Assembly (NCBI RefSeq): GCF_021462225.1
Contig: NC_061795.1
Location: forward strand, 47,394,880-47,458,879
Source: Girardinichthys multiradiatus
Taxonomy: Eukaryota > Chordata > Actinopteri > Cyprinodontiformes > Goodeidae
Direction of reading: 5' to 3'
Length of the DNA: 64,000 bases
A program made the position numbers and the translations under genes. The notes under the pieces are model-generated. The model did no database searches, was not told where the DNA came from, and saw only the letters and a list, made by a program, of their open reading frames with translations. Shown in pieces: positions 1 through 14,960 of the stretch. The number at the start of each line of letters is the position of its first letter. The stretch's first letter is position 1.

Positions 1-205
1 CCCAGAACTCCCTGGAGGGACTATAACTCCCTTCTGGCCCAGGGATGTGTTTGGATCCCACAAAATGAGCTGGAGAGTGTGGCTCAGTAAGAGGGATATC
101 TGGGTTTCCCTCCTGGACCTGTTACCCTGCAAGATGTTCTCAGATATGTGGGAGGGAGGAAGGGAAGGAGGGAGAGAGGGACGGAGAGAGGGATTGAGGG
201 AGGAA
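1..205. repeat. degenerate interspersed repeat tail plus purine-rich tract
   Basis: Positions 1-130 resemble the 3' part of a common teleost non-LTR repeat (ctggagagtgtggctcagta ... gagggatatctgggtttccctcctggacctg). This is judged by memory of the family, with many differences. Positions 145-205 are a GGGA/GAGG-rich simple tract. No gene is supported. Confidence 0.3.
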
Positions 206-1490
206 CGAACAAACAAACAGCTCTCCAGCAGCAAGACTTAATGGTCAAAACCCAGAAAAGTTTCTTACATCGGTTTAAATAAAGTTTCATGACCGGACGG
301 CAAAAGAGGGAAAATGCTCTTATACAGGAACCTTTGACCATCTGCAGTTTGGTCATTTGAACTGAAAGGATGGGATGTTTTCTTTTGTCACCAAGTTACA
401 CAAAAGCTCAGTGCATACGTTCTAAACCTGCCTTCATTTCTTTATATTTTGTGTCAAGCAAGTACAACTTTACTGTAATCTTGAAAGATTCTATAGGATG
501 AGAAAAGGCCTGTCTCCTTTCCATCACTATATCAAGAAATAAGAGAGTACTCAAGACTTTTTAACTACTGTGATCACAACAGGAGGAACTAAACACCCAT
601 AAAAACACCTCTGATGTAGATTTTCTGCTCCTTAACCCACTGTCTAATCCCTCCTTCTGACCTTAAATTTTTTAGTTCCTTCATCTCAAGCATGTTTTTC
701 CATGTCTTTCTTTCTCCATCTCTCCTCCTTGCAGCTGTCCTGTTGGTCCCTGTTCTCCTGCTTCCTGTGTTTGGAGGAGCTAAGCCAATTCCAGGCCAGA
801 TTATAGTAATAGAATGACTGAGTTTTGGGGATTACAGCTGAGCTCTCTGAACAGACTGAGAGAGAAGGAGGCTGAAGGGAAGCAGAAAACAGAGGAGAGA
901 ATGGAGGAGAGATGGTTAATGAGATGACGTAAAAGAGAGATAGGGTTAGAGTGATTTCCTGACTCCAACAAAAGGATTATGACTAATGAAGTTAGCAAGA
1001 CAAAGTTCTGCTCAAATCCTTGACATGATCCGCACAGAATAGCCACAGCTACCACAAACCGGTCTCTGCAACAAAAATTCGTCCACTTTAACCTTTTCAT
1101 CCATGGCAGAGGATGGCAGTTTGATATTCTTTCAGGAGTTATATTTTTGTACAAATGTGGCATAAAATTAATAAACATGCTACCTGAGACACAGTCTGAG
1201 ACGGAGCTCTTTGGGGATTTGGTCGGTTCTGACAATCAGAATATTTCTAGTTTAACAGTTTTACAGTTCTGTGTAAACGTCTAAAAACTTCCTTCATTTC
1301 TTTAGATTTTGTCTCCAAATACAGAAGCTGTTCTTTTCATTCATCTTTTAATTGTTCTCGTATTTCAAAGTTGCTCTTTGGACTTTTGATTGTTTTCGTC
1401 ACTAACTGCAGTTAATTTATCTGACCGATTTTAGATGATTGTTTTTTTTTATTTATTTAGCTGTTAAATGTTGAGCCTTAATACAATACT
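206..1490. other. upstream DNA, nothing recognised
   Basis: AT-rich sequence with short poly-T runs. The longest frames are antisense, contain no known motif and have no coding-like composition. No repeat boundary or gene could be supported. Confidence 0.5.
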
Positions 1491-1492
1491 TA

Positions 1493-2178
1493 GAGGTGTA
1501 ACGGTACACAAAAATCTCAGTTCGGTACGTTTTCTGTTCTGTTCAACCAAGAAAAACTAATAAAAAGTGGCCACTATTCAACTGATTGGATGGATGGATG
1601 GATGGATGGATGGATGGATGGATAGATGGATGGATACATGGATGGGTACATGGATAGGTAATACAACAATAAAACCAATCCATGTTGTTTTGCAGTAATT
1701 TATATATAAGACTGTGCAGACATCTGACAATAAAAAAAGTTAAAATCATTTTGGAGTCATTTTTCCATTTAGACAATCCAGTGGATGAGATGTACATGAA
1801 TGCACCATAAAAGTACCCCTCTGGTCGGTGGTACTCATGACAGTAAGTGTGTGTTCTCGCAGCTCATGGACATAGGTGGATATTTTTCCAGTATCTGTGA
1901 TGTTTGCATTCACCTGGAGGTTTCAGGCGAGTTATTCAGTTAAGTTCAGAGCAAGCAATGCAGCCCATTGCTGCAAACAGCAGGTTAGTAGTAGCTGGGA
2001 ATCCTTTCTGTTTTGTTTTGGTGTCACTTTTCAAATTTGCGGTACAGAACATTGCATTGCGCACATATGCATTCTGCCTGTGTTTAGATATAAAACCACT
2101 CTGTAGTTGTAGCTCATGTAAGAAGCGAACCGTCAGGGCTGTACCGGGTATTTTCAGTACCAATACATGTTACACCTC
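1493..2178. mobile_element. TA-flanked MITE with GAGGTGTAAC termini
   Basis: The left end reads TA|GAGGTGTAACGGTAC and the right end GTTACACCTC|TA, so the termini are inverted copies with a TA on each side. A second copy of the left end (ggggtgtaacggtt) is at 38827. The length of about 686 bases and the lack of any coding frame indicate a non-autonomous DNA element. The TA flanks suggest Tc1/mariner-type or a similar TA-targeting transposase, but this is not certain. It contains a GGAT microsatellite at 1586-1657. Confidence 0.6.
1586..1657. repeat. (GGAT)n microsatellite
   Basis: About a dozen tandem ggat/gatg units, the last few imperfect (gata, taca), inside the TA-flanked MITE. The open frames across it are only products of the repeat. 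Confidence 0.95.
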
Positions 2179-3704
2179 TATGCAAAAAATGCTTCTAAAC
2201 TGAAGGGATGAACTGGTGTTGTGTCATTAGGTAGATTATTGCTACCAACTTGTCAAAATGAGTATTTGTTTCAACAGTTTTTGTTAAAACTACAAAGGGC
2301 ATCAAGGCAAAAAGTTAACATCATAAAATAAGATGTTTGTTTTTGCTGCAACTCTCATGATTTGAGGCTGTTGCAGTTTTGGTTTTGGGTTTTTCTTTGA
2401 TTCTGATTTTGTTCTCTACGTTTTGGGTCTCATTTCCTATGTTTTCCAGGTACGAGTCTTTTTTTTGTCATTAAATCCTTTTTACTCACCGCATCTCTGC
2501 CTGCTCGTCTGCATCCCGGGATCTGGAAACCATCACCTCCCTGACAGCAACAGGTGAATCTCAATTAGTTACAGTAAATAACTTGTTAAACCCTTTTGCA
2601 TTTAGTGAGTTTTGGTTTTATAATTTGAAGTTTTTAGCCACATTTTTCTTTAAGATAAAATCAGATTCTCTTTAGACATCCAGAAATAAACTTATCATTG
2701 ATGGTTTTATTTCACTCTTTTGTTGTACATTTTTATTTGATATTAACAATTACAAGTAAAAATCACCCAGCTATGTTTTTTTTAATCCTTATACGGTTGT
2801 TGGTGAAAGAATATGCAACCCTTACTTTCAGCATTTCAGTTTCAGATATTACTTACATTCTTTTTATCCCCCATTTTACTCAATCACTCCACACTATAAT
2901 GAGATTTAGCAAGGATTTGGCTGACAGCGGTGGGAGAAATATGCCCACGCTTACTGACAAACCTTGGAAAGACCTTTTGAAGCCTACAGAGTTGTTGACC
3001 AAAATCACTTTACAAAATTGCAAGAAGGTTTGTGCGCTCTTAAGGCAGAATATGAAGAAATAAGAGGACAGTTTTGAACTTGAGCACGGCATCGTAATTA
3101 CACAAAAGCCCACTACTTAAGCACTTAAACACCCTGGGAAAAAAAAACCACTGAAAGAAAAAAATTACAGCAGAATCAAGTGGGAGAGAAAATACAGCTC
3201 CTAAACTAAGTCGGCAAGGTGGAACCAAAATACTGGCAGTGAAACTCAAAGGATGAAAATTTCACACAGCTGTGAAGATTAAAAGAAGACCATTATCTGC
3301 AGCCATTCAGTCATAAGCTAGACGGGATTCAGTAGTTCTGCTCTTTTAAGCTGCTTAAGGCTGATTTGACCCGTTAAAGACTAAGACGCCCTCTAGACAT
3401 AGATGCGCAAACACTTGTTGCATTAATGGATTGCAATGCCTTCAGCATCCCTGTAGTCGTATGTTATGTAACAAATGACATGATGGTCAGGTGGTGACTG
3501 AGAGGTGGCTGATCACATCATCCTCATTGAAAGGTCCAGAGATCAACTAAGAACTATGAAATTATTCAGAGGAGTGGACACAGTTGGCATCACACCTAAT
3601 GTAATCCACATTTATTGTTAGGTACTAACTAATAGGTTAGTCCCTTTAAGGAACTCATGGCTTAATTTTGCTTTATGGTAAATCTAAAAGAAGAATCATG
3701 CAAC
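2179..3704. other. upstream DNA with one possible LTR fragment
   Basis: The stretch 2370-2540 ends with ...tttactcaccgcatctctgc followed by ctgctcgtctgcatcc, which resembles the tail at 28400-28480 (gactcaccgcgttgcctctg, cctgcctgtctgcac). Both look like 3' ends of LTRs of one retrotransposon family, including nearby attaaa signals. The rest of the stretch shows nothing recognisable. Confidence 0.35.
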
Positions 3705-3975
3705 TTAATGGGGGAGGCTGTGGCTTGGCCTCTGTTTCCAGTGATCATTGGGTGACAGATGGGCACACCCTGAATAGGTTGCTAGTCCATTACAGGGCAG
3801 CACAAAGACCCAGAGGACAAATAACCATGCACACACACTCCTACCATAGGACAAATAACAGTCATGTTTTTGGTCTGTGGGAGAAGAACCCTTGTGGAGA
3901 AGATGCAAAATCCATGCAGAAAGACCCCAAATCGCGATACTGCAAGGCAACAGTGCTAACATCTGTTCCACAATT
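3705..3975 (-). repeat. tRNA-derived SINE copy, degenerate
   Basis: Antisense copy of the SINE seen intact at 54013-54374. It keeps gggcacaccctgaataggtt, ccattacagggcagcac, the catgcacacacactc segment and the terminal gcaaggcaacagtgctaac, in the same order as the other minus-strand copies. The 3' end is lost and several internal deletions are present. Confidence 0.75.
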
Positions 3976-3995
3976 GAGATGAATTTTTAAAGTAA

Positions 3996-4131
3996 TTCAT
4001 TCATCTTCTATACCGCTTATTCCATAGTGGGTCACGGGGAGGCTGCTGCCTATCTCCAGCAGTCTATGGGCGAGAGGAAGGGTACACCCTGGACAGGTTG
4101 CCAATCCACTGCAGGGCAATCGTTAAATTCA
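3996..4131 (-). repeat. SINE 3'-half fragment
   Basis: Contains ttctataccgcttattccat, agtgggtcacggggaggctg and gtacaccctggacaggttgc, the 3' half of the same SINE in antisense orientation. It breaks off after gcagggcaatcg. It lies only about 20 bases from the preceding copy, so the two may derive from tandem or nested insertions. Confidence 0.75.
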
Positions 4132-4528
4132 ATAAAACTGTATTCACCCCAAAGAGAAATCAGATGGGTCCTCTCAATACTGCAAGATGCTCAGCTCCTG
4201 TGGTTGCAAAACAAGCCCACATCATCACACCTCCTTCGCTGTGCTTGACAAATGGTATGAATTGCTTGTGCTACTATGCTCAGTTTGGTCTCAAACAAGC
4301 CACATGTGTTCACCCTTCTTCCAATAGTCCTCTGATGATTGTTTTATGAAACATGGTTACTGAGGCCCCGTGGAATCTGAGATTGCACCTTCTGACCTTG
4401 GGAGGAATTTTCTTGGATGTTCACTCCTGTGAAAATTGGCAGCTGTTTTATGTATTTTCCACTTGCTACTAGTCTTTCTTTCTGTAAAATGATGGACTCC
4501 AAATAGTTTGAAAAATGACTTGCAACCC
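4132..4528. other. short Tc1-like remnant or unassigned DNA
   Basis: The phrase cccacatcatcacacctcct (about 4218) and the following cttcgctgtgcttgacaaatg resemble antisense transposase sequence of Tc1-like elements (compare 14196-14230). The match is too short and diverged to define an element. Confidence 0.3.
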
Positions 4529-4633
4529 ATCCATCCATCCATCCATTTTTCTATACCTGCTTTTTCCGTACAGGGTCCGGGGGAGCTGGTGCTGTCTCCG
4601 GCAGTTTATGGGCCCATCACAGGGCAACGCAAA

Positions 4634-4690
<57 letters not shown>
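4634..4690. repeat. (CA)n microsatellite
   Basis: About 28 uninterrupted CA units at the position where SINE copies carry a short cacacac motif. Confidence 0.98.
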
Positions 4691-4693
<3 letters not shown>

Positions 4694-4987
4694 TGTTTTG
4701 CTATATGTAGTGAGGACCATGTGTTGACTCCCATTGACTTCCATTGATTTTCAGTCATTTTCAACCCTTTCTATGCCCTAACCCTGACAATAACCCTAAA
4801 CCTAACCATTACCAGTGCTTACCTAACCCTAACCTTAACCTAAACTCAATTCACACCTTAGTTCTAAACCTAACCGTAAGCAAAATAGGTCGTGAGGACC
4901 AGCAAAATGTCCTCACTTTGGTACAAACGGTCCTCATTTTGATGGTGAAATCGGGAAAATGGTTCTCACTGTGATGCCAAGACAGGA
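4691..4987. repeat. block with CCCTAA-like repeats between two CA tracts
   Basis: Positions 4777-4875 contain many irregular ccctaac, cctaacc and cttaacct units resembling vertebrate telomere repeat CCCTAA. They are flanked by paired gtgaggacca and cgtgaggaccagc ... gtcctcactttg segments. This combination is familiar as a dispersed teleost repeat. It is an interstitial telomere-like sequence, not a chromosome end. Confidence 0.6.
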
Positions 4988-5000
4988 ACACACACACACA

Positions 5001-5049
<49 letters not shown>
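4988..5049. repeat. (CA)n microsatellite
   Basis: About 30 CA units with one tacaca interruption; it forms the right border of the telomere-like block. Confidence 0.98.
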
Positions 5050-5051
<2 letters not shown>

Positions 5052-5225
5052 ATTCACACCTAAGGGGTATTTAGAGAAACTAAGTAACCTTGCAGTCATG
5101 TTTTTGGAATGTGGGAGGAAGCCAGAGTACCTGGAAAAAACCCACGCATACATGAGGAGAACCCCGGTCCGAGAGTTGATCCGAAGACCTTCTTGTTGCT
5201 ACCAACTGTGCCACCATGCAGCCCT

Positions 5226-5699
5226 GCCTTGCAACCCTTCCCACACTCATAGGAAGCAACAATTATTTTTCTAAGATGTGCACTGATGCCTTTCCACCTC
5301 GGTATTGTGTTAGCACACAGTGGGACGCACCAGCCCAGCAAACAACCAAGACTTCTGCTTTAATAGAGGTGCCCAGTCTGATGATTATCAATTAAATTTG
5401 CTTTCCTCATAAATCTAGTGGAAGAAGCAAGGGTGTACTAAGTTCTTCTCACAACTTCTTATTCCAGTTTTGTTTTTCAAAAACGTGGAAATATAGGATC
5501 ATTTTGTTAATTTCTGATATATAAAACCCAAGAGTGAAGTCAAGAATAAGGAGAATGAAAATAATGTGATTAGAGGCCATAATTACTAAGTACAAATCAT
5601 ACAAATGCATTCATTTACTTACTTTTTGCCATCAAATCAGGAGGTCAGGCAAAGGTAACAATATGTTACAAAGGAAAAAGATGTGTAAAAACATCTGAA
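5226..5699. other. AT-rich upstream DNA, nothing recognised
   Basis: No repeat family, gene or site could be supported in this stretch. Confidence 0.5.
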
Positions 5700-8451
<2,752 letters not shown>

Positions 8452-9640
8452 TAATTTAATTCAATTCAATTCACTTTTATGTATATAACACCAATTCACC
8501 ACACATGTCGTCTCAAGGCACTTCACTAAAGTCAGGTACAAACATTCCAATTAATCCTAACCATTAAACAGTTCAGTCAGATTCAGTTATTTATTCAAAT
8601 TGGATAAAAAGTTTTTCTATCTAAGGAAACCCAGCAGATTGCATCCAGTCAGTGACTTGCAGCATTCACTCCTCCTGGATGAGCATGTAGAGACAGTGGA
8701 CAGTCACTGGCGTTGACTTTGCAACAATCCCTCATACTGAGCATGCATGTAGCGACAGTGGAGAGGAAAAACTCCCTTTTAACAGGAAGAAACCTCCAGC
8801 AGAACCAGAACCAGGCTCAGTGACCGACTGGGGGTTTGAGAGAACAGAGCAGAGACACAAAGAGAACAAATAAGCACTGATCCAGGAGTCCTTTCTATGG
8901 GAAGGAGAAGTAAATGTTAATGGATGTAGCTCATTTAGTCCTTTCATCTAGAAAGAAAGAACAGATAAACTCTGAGCCAGTTTTCAAGGTTAGAGTCTGA
9001 AAGAGAGAACATAGAGTTAGTCACAGTAGAAGCTCAGTCAATTTCCATGTCTAGGAGAGAGAAAGGGTTAAACACTGAAAGACAGGGCCAAGTGGATCAT
9101 CTGAAGAGGGTGAGCATTAAGTTGTTGCCAGCAGAAGCTCGGACGATGCCCCCCTTCAGAAAGGTGTCATAGGTAAACACAGAGTCAGGCCAGGTGTAGC
9201 TTCTAGGAAGAGAAAAGAGAGAAAACATAAAGTTAAAAGCTGAAATAACAGCAAATAGTGCAAAATTGGAGAGTAGTTTGAGAATGTAGCGAAGAGGGTG
9301 AAAGTGGTCATTATGTTCTCCAGCAGCCTAAGCCTATAGCAGCATAACTACAGAGATAACTCAGGATAACCTAAGCCACTCTAACTATAAGCTTTATCAA
9401 AAAGGAAAGTTTTAAGCCTAGCCTTAAAAGTAGACAGGGTGTCTGTCTCACGGACTAAAACTGGGAGCTGGTTCCACAGGAGAGGAGCCTGATAACTAAA
9501 GGATCTGCCTCCCATTCTACCTCTAGAGACTCTAGTAACCACCAGTAAACCTGCAGTCTGAGAACGAAGTGCTCTGTTAGGAACATATGGACCAATCAGA
9601 TCTCTGATGTAACAATTGGATCTCTGATAAGGTGGTTTGT
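8452..9640 (-). mobile_element. L2-type LINE, 5'-truncated 3' end
   Basis: Antisense 3' end of a LINE. The tail is a run of TTGAA-type units (ttaattcaattcaattca at the left), followed by the 3' UTR (acaccaattcaccacacatg, gtctcaaggcacttcac). The C-terminal end of the reverse-transcriptase ORF lies at about 9381-9620 on the minus strand (NRALRSQTAGLLVV, FSYQAPLLWNQLPV, STFKARLKTFLFDKAYS). The same tail and C-terminus occur in the longer copy at 47772-50735. The 5' edge near 9620-9640 is where similarity stops. Assignment to the L2 clade is from memory of teleost L2 tails. Confidence 0.8.
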
Positions 9641-12389
9641 TCTTTTTTTTCTGAGTGCCCAGGGTACAAACCACCGCTCTATCGCCCCTTAAGAGGCTTT
9701 GGAGAAAACAATATATCTCTGAGTGGAAGGCTGCATTTCAGCTGAGCCAAAAAATATTGTGAATACGGGCAACTTTGAGCTACAAATGCAGAGAGGTATG
9801 TTCAGGCCTTCAGGCTTGGAATCCTTCAGTGTCTGGTGAAACTACCTTAAAACAAAATGTGTTAATATCATTTAATGTAGTTTTACTTATTAATTGAGTC
9901 TAAAATCTTACCTTTAGTTGCTATTCAGCTCATTTCGGGAACCCTATGTTGATTCAACCCCCATTTTGGGTTGAATCACCATAAACAACGTGATTAATTT
10001 CAGGAAAAAATCATGGCTTGCTCTAAAGTAAACCCTCAGGCATGGAAGGAGCCCTAACAAAAGTTCTTTAAATTAAATATCATACTGAACGCCCTCAATT
10101 TTTGGGTGAGTTGGAGCATCTCAGAGGTTTAAGGTTTTCATTGCAGCCTCTCAGCTGACAATATTGTTGGGCGCTATATCTGCTGATACCAACAAAAACA
10201 TAGGTATTAATAGGCTTTAAGCGATCCTTTTAAGACCTATAAGAACATAATGCTTTAGATCTGCTGAATCTATATAGAGGTGGCTGAGACTAAAAGGAGT
10301 GAGGGGCAAATTGAACTTAACAGAATTTAAAGTAGTTGAAAACGGCAGCTAGTGCCACCTCTTTAGCTTTATTGGGGTGTAAAATTTAGGTAAAATGGTC
10401 AGAACATTTTCTGATTGAGAGACTTCGCATCAAACAGATCAACGACAGCAGTTTCCTATTTTTGTGGCACAAAGCCACAAATGTAATATGGCGACACTTT
10501 TTAAACTGTTTTTAACAGCTTTTATCAACAATTAACTGTAAAAGCAACCTCGAGCATCAGCCTGGGTCTGTCAGTGGAACCACTTTATTGGAGAAACACC
10601 AACTTGAAGTACATCATAACTCTCGGTTTACACCTGCTGTTCAGGATTTGATTTCCTCCTCTTTTAGGTGGTGACCCAAAAACTGTTTTATTTTTTACAA
10701 GCATAACATACATAATAAACCCATCGGACATGCCGGGTGACCCTGCCAGGATAGGCACATTTAATTGCTTGACAAAACAAGAACATTTAGTAGCAACTGT
10801 GTAAAGTAACTAAATAGTGCTTTAGAGCTAATTTTAAACAAACTGTACATAGTTATAAAATGTGAAAAACAAAGAAAAAAATTGACTGTCCAAGGAAGCT
10901 GGATAACTTGAAGAGAACATGCATAAAACCCAGGCTGGGATTTGAACCTAGGACCTTCTTGCTGCAAGGCGAAAGTACTTCAGGTTGTGTTCGTTCCAGA
11001 TCCTTAAAGATGTTTCACGGTATGAAAGCTTTATTTAATAATCCATTCCCTACAATCATGTAAATTAACAGTTTTGCCTGATATTATACAACAAAAGCAT
11101 TGTTTTTGGGCCTCTTTCAGTTTAATTGTGCAATTTTTATGTTTAACTCTTTTTAGAAAATTGAAATGATTCATTTCATCGTTCATCTAAAGGACATTTC
11201 ATTTGCAGAGTGCGATCTAAATCAGCCTAACATTTGCCATGAAATTAAAATGAGCTGCAGTTTCATTCTCTTCAGAGTTCAGTTCAGTCATTCTTGATGA
11301 GATTCATGAGTATCATTTAAAACAGAGACACACGTTCACATGTGCATGCAGAAAGTTTGCACGCATGAAGCATGATTGTGAGCTGACAGCAGCAGACATG
11401 CAGCTAAAGCCTCATTACATAACTCTACAACTAGAAGGCCGCCTAACAGCACGAGCTCTTGGAGTTTAGTCCTGATCAGCCTGATCAAATCCACACAGCA
11501 GACTTGTTTCTGGGGTTGATTCAGGACCAAACCCAGAAAAGTCAGCAGGATAAAAAACAGTGAGATGGACCAACATCTGTACAGAATGACAGATAAAAGG
11601 AATAGTTAAACAATGAGCTGATAATGGGAGGATGTATGGCTTGCTGGATGAGAGGATGGTTATCATTATTATGAGAGATACTGTAATCAGGAGACAAGTG
11701 AGATCATTCGAGAAAGAAGTGCATTGACAAATATGGTCCTGATAAAACGAGACGTTCTGTAGTCACTTTAGCTCACTAAAGTATTTGAACCACATATGGT
11801 AAACGCAGCAGAGATTGGCCTAGTTATCAGTGTTTATCTAGCTCCAATGGTACACAGTGTCCTTATTATTACAGAACTCCTTTATATAAATCTGCAAGAT
11901 TAAATTTCTGTTTGGGGAACTGAAATGTTTAAATAGAGCAAATAATTGACGACCCGGAGGCAATCTTGAAGAGAAAGAAATTAAAATTTTTAGCTCCATC
12001 TTAATTTGGACTTTTTTTTCTACTAAAACTCTACTTTTTAAAAATTCTGTGCAAAACCGCATCAACAGCAAACAACAGAAACATATTGGGTTTCGACATC
12101 CACTGAGCATCAAAGAAAAATTGTACCTGGTTCTGAGACAAAACTAAGTAAACCCATCACAGGTTCCCTTGAGTTTGATGGTTGAAAACAACTTACCTGC
12201 TGCCATCAGTTCTGTATGGTTCAAGAAAGACTTTGATTCATGTTCAAATACTCAGATTTGTTCTATTTCTGGAATATATGTTTAAAAATAGTTCAAGACA
12301 AAATCATAAATAAAGTAAGTACATCCTTACAGCAGGTACAAGGTTTAAGTACGAGAGTCAAAGTAGTAGCCATGCTGTAAATATACAGC
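9641..12389. other. jph3 intron 1, mostly unassigned
   Basis: AT-rich DNA with no coding segment. The only repeat that could be placed is a short antisense SINE 5' end at 10919-10975. The remainder shows no boundary, inverted repeat or known motif. Confidence 0.45.
10919..10975 (-). repeat. SINE 5'-end fragment
   Basis: Contains acccaggctgggatttgaac and ctaggaccttcttgctgcaa, the antisense tRNA-like head of the SINE at 54013-54374 (including the B-box-like gatttgaacc). Only about 57 bases remain. Confidence 0.7.
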
Positions 12390-12520
12390 TCTGTGAAGAA
12401 TTTGCCCCACAGTTTTCTTGTTTTGTTTAATGTTAGAAAAAGATAACCTGATTAAATACAAAATGCTGTTTCAGCTGATTTCATTTATGAAGGAAAAAAA
12501 GTAATTCACATCATCCTTAA
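12390..12520. repeat. Tc1-like terminal fragment
   Basis: The sequence gtgaagaatttgccccacag ... gataacctgattaaatacaa resembles the non-coding end of the Tc1-like family at 59320-60560, which has gataacctgagtaaatacag. Only the terminal part is present. Confidence 0.5.
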
Positions 12521-13705
12521 AAATATAAAACTATCTAAGTTCAATATGCTTGATAAGAACTTTAGACTGCGTTATCAGATCTAACTTGTCCTCGTCTACT
12601 GAGATTCAGATGACTTTGGTTTTGCTAAATTTAATTTAAAGATGAACAATACGTGTGCAGAAGGCACTCATAGAATATGAATCCTATTAGATTCTGATGT
12701 TAATAAGCCAGGCTACCATCTTCAGTCCTGGGTTTCTCTCACATGATTCCTTTTGAGGCTGCTAGCCCACCTCTGCACCTTCAAGGTTCACTCTTGTCCA
12801 GAGTAAAATCACTCATGAATCAAAGTATTCAGAGATGCTCCACTGACTCCAGACTTTGAAACCTGCTGTGCACTTTGCCGCTTCTGCCCTCAAACTACAC
12901 CTGATCAAACATTTCCACAGCATCTTCACTGCTGCTTTCTGCTCATCTCCTGCTGACTCCAGATCTCATCCTCCCACCTTCCTGCTTCCTCCCTCGCTCC
13001 GTTGCATTTCCACGCAGCAGCTCTGTACAGCAGGTTTCTATAGCAACGCTCACCGACGTGTAGCAGGTCACCGTGTCACAAGGGGCTGAGCGTTCTTCAT
13101 CTCTATTGGCCGCCTGGTCAGCTAAATCTGGCTCCAATTGGCTGGCCGGGTCTTCCGGGTTGCTACTGTTTACTAAGATGAAGAGTTAAGCTGACTGATT
13201 ACCAACAACACACACAGAGGCATGGGGAGGCAGTGGAGTAGATAAATGAAAAGACAGCACAGATTTAGTAATCACTTTAGCGGGAAATGGATTCACAAAG
13301 AGAGATTAGAGCAACAACAGTGGTTGCTGCTACAGATTACACCTGATGTAGCTGCTCAAGTCACACACATTAAAAACACATCAGAGGAAAGAAATGCTGT
13401 AAACAAAGCATGCAACAGCATCCAGATTACTGCAGATATTTACAATGTTTGGCTTTTTGCAGCTCAGAAGCTCCTGCTTCAGTAATGATTTCTACAACAG
13501 TTTCAACTGGCCTACATCCGGTCATCTTATCAGCTCGCTAAAGGTCACTATAGCTGCTCCAGTTCATTATGAGGTGCTAGATGGCACATTGTCCTCGCGG
13601 TGCTTATCCAAGTTGCAGTTAGAAGTTTATATAAATGTTTTGAAAGCACCTTTTCATCTTTGGTGTCCACACAGGATCAATATTATGCATGCAGATTAAA
13701 ATGCA
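12521..13705. other. jph3 intron 1, nothing recognised
   Basis: Contains a C/T-rich stretch near 12930-13020 and short open frames without coding signature. No repeat family or site was identified. Confidence 0.45.
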
Positions 13706-14960
13706 TTGCTGTGAAAATGTTTTTGCACCCTTACAGAGTTCTTCTGTATTTGCTTTTGTTGGCCCTGTTAAATACTTCAGATCATCACACTAATTATTAC
13801 GCAAAACAAAAAGAACCTGAGTAAATGCAAGGCACAGGTTTCAAATGAGGATTTTATTCATTAGAAGGGAAAAAATAGGTTAAAAAGTAATTGCCCCCTA
13901 CACCTAATAGCTGGCCGTTCCACCTTTGGCAGCAACAACTGCCATCAAGCGCCTTTCACAACTGGGAATGACTCATTAACATGGCTGTGGAGGGATTCTG
14001 GCAGACTCTTTTTGCAGAATTGTTTTAATTCAGCCAAGCTGAATGGTTTTAATCATGAAGGGCCTGTTAGAGATCACACTGAATCTTCTCAATCAAATTT
14101 AAAACTGGACTTCAACTAGGCCACTGTCAAAACCCCTTTTTTCAGCTATCATTAATGGCAAGTCTTCTATGCCCTGAAGCAACAAAGAAGCACCAGATCA
14201 TCACACTACCACCACCATGTTTTACTGTAGGTATAGCTTTGGTTTTCCAAATTACTCTGTGACTTTCACACCAGATACAACATGACATTCAGCTCCCAAA
14301 AGGTTTCATTTTTGTCTCAGCAGTCCACAGAATATTTTCCCAGAAGTCTTATGGATCATTAAGATGTTTTTTGTTAAATGTGAGACAAGCCTATATGTTA
14401 TTGTGGTCTGCAGCAGTTCAGACCTTGAAACTCTTCCATGGATACTAATTTTAGGGTTTTCTGTGACATGCTGAGTAAGTAGTCGATGCACTATCGGAGT
14501 CATTATGGTAGGCCAGCAAATCTTAGGAAGGTTCACCACTATTACATGTTTTCCTCATTTGTGGGTGATGGTTCTAACTGTGGAATCCTAATGCCTTGGA
14601 AATGGCTTTATAACCCTTCCTGGCTGATAGATGTCAATGATTTTGTTCTTTATCTGTTCTTGAAAGATTTTGCTGATTCAGAACAGAGCATGATGTGTTG
14701 CTTATTGAGATATTTCAGCCTACTTCATTTTGTTAGACAGGTTCTTTTTAAGGGATTTCTAGATTCTACTGGTCTGGCATGAATCAGATCTGGCTGTTGT
14801 CGGTGAAATTAAACAAGTTTGGCTAAGAACAGCTAACTCCTGATTTAACATTGAGGGAAAATACTATGTCTTATTGGTCCATGATGGGTTGGGAAGTTGC
14901 TTCCCTTAAAGTATGGAATCCTGAATTGAAACCTGCTTTTTGTATTAACTCAGACTATCT
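13706..14960 (-). mobile_element. Tc1-like transposon, degenerate, transposase antisense
   Basis: Antisense remnant of a Tc1-like element. Recognisable segments include aaaaagtaattgccccctac, agcaacaactgccatcaagc, ggacttcaactaggccactg, agatcatcacactaccacca and the region around 14530-14640 (gaaggttcaccactattaca, gaaatggctttataaccctt), which corresponds to the N-terminal DNA-binding part. All frames are broken. The outer ends are eroded and were not paired, so the borders are approximate. Copies of the same family lie at 59320-60560 and 61250-61365. Confidence 0.65.

Larger units (their letters stand above)
4529..5225 (-). repeat. SINE copy interrupted by CA / telomere-like / CA block
   Basis: SINE 3' sequence (ttttctatacctgctttttc ... 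gcccatcacagggcaacgca) runs into a (CA)n tract. SINE 5' sequence resumes after a second (CA)n tract (cattcacacctaaggggtat ... agttgatccgaagaccttct). Between the tracts lies about 300 bases of non-SINE DNA (4691-4987). In other copies only a short cacacacactc motif occupies this site, so the block expanded or inserted there. Confidence 0.75.

Noticed and set aside
1586..1657. CRISPR-like repeat array
   Set aside because: It is a four-base microsatellite without spacers, in a vertebrate genome.
4777..4875. Chromosome end (true telomere)
   Set aside because: The CCCTAA-like units are irregular and few, and ordinary gene-containing DNA continues on both sides.
4469..5153. Several open frames across the CA tracts
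   Set aside because: They are made of Cys-Val or Thr-His repeats encoded by the microsatellites.
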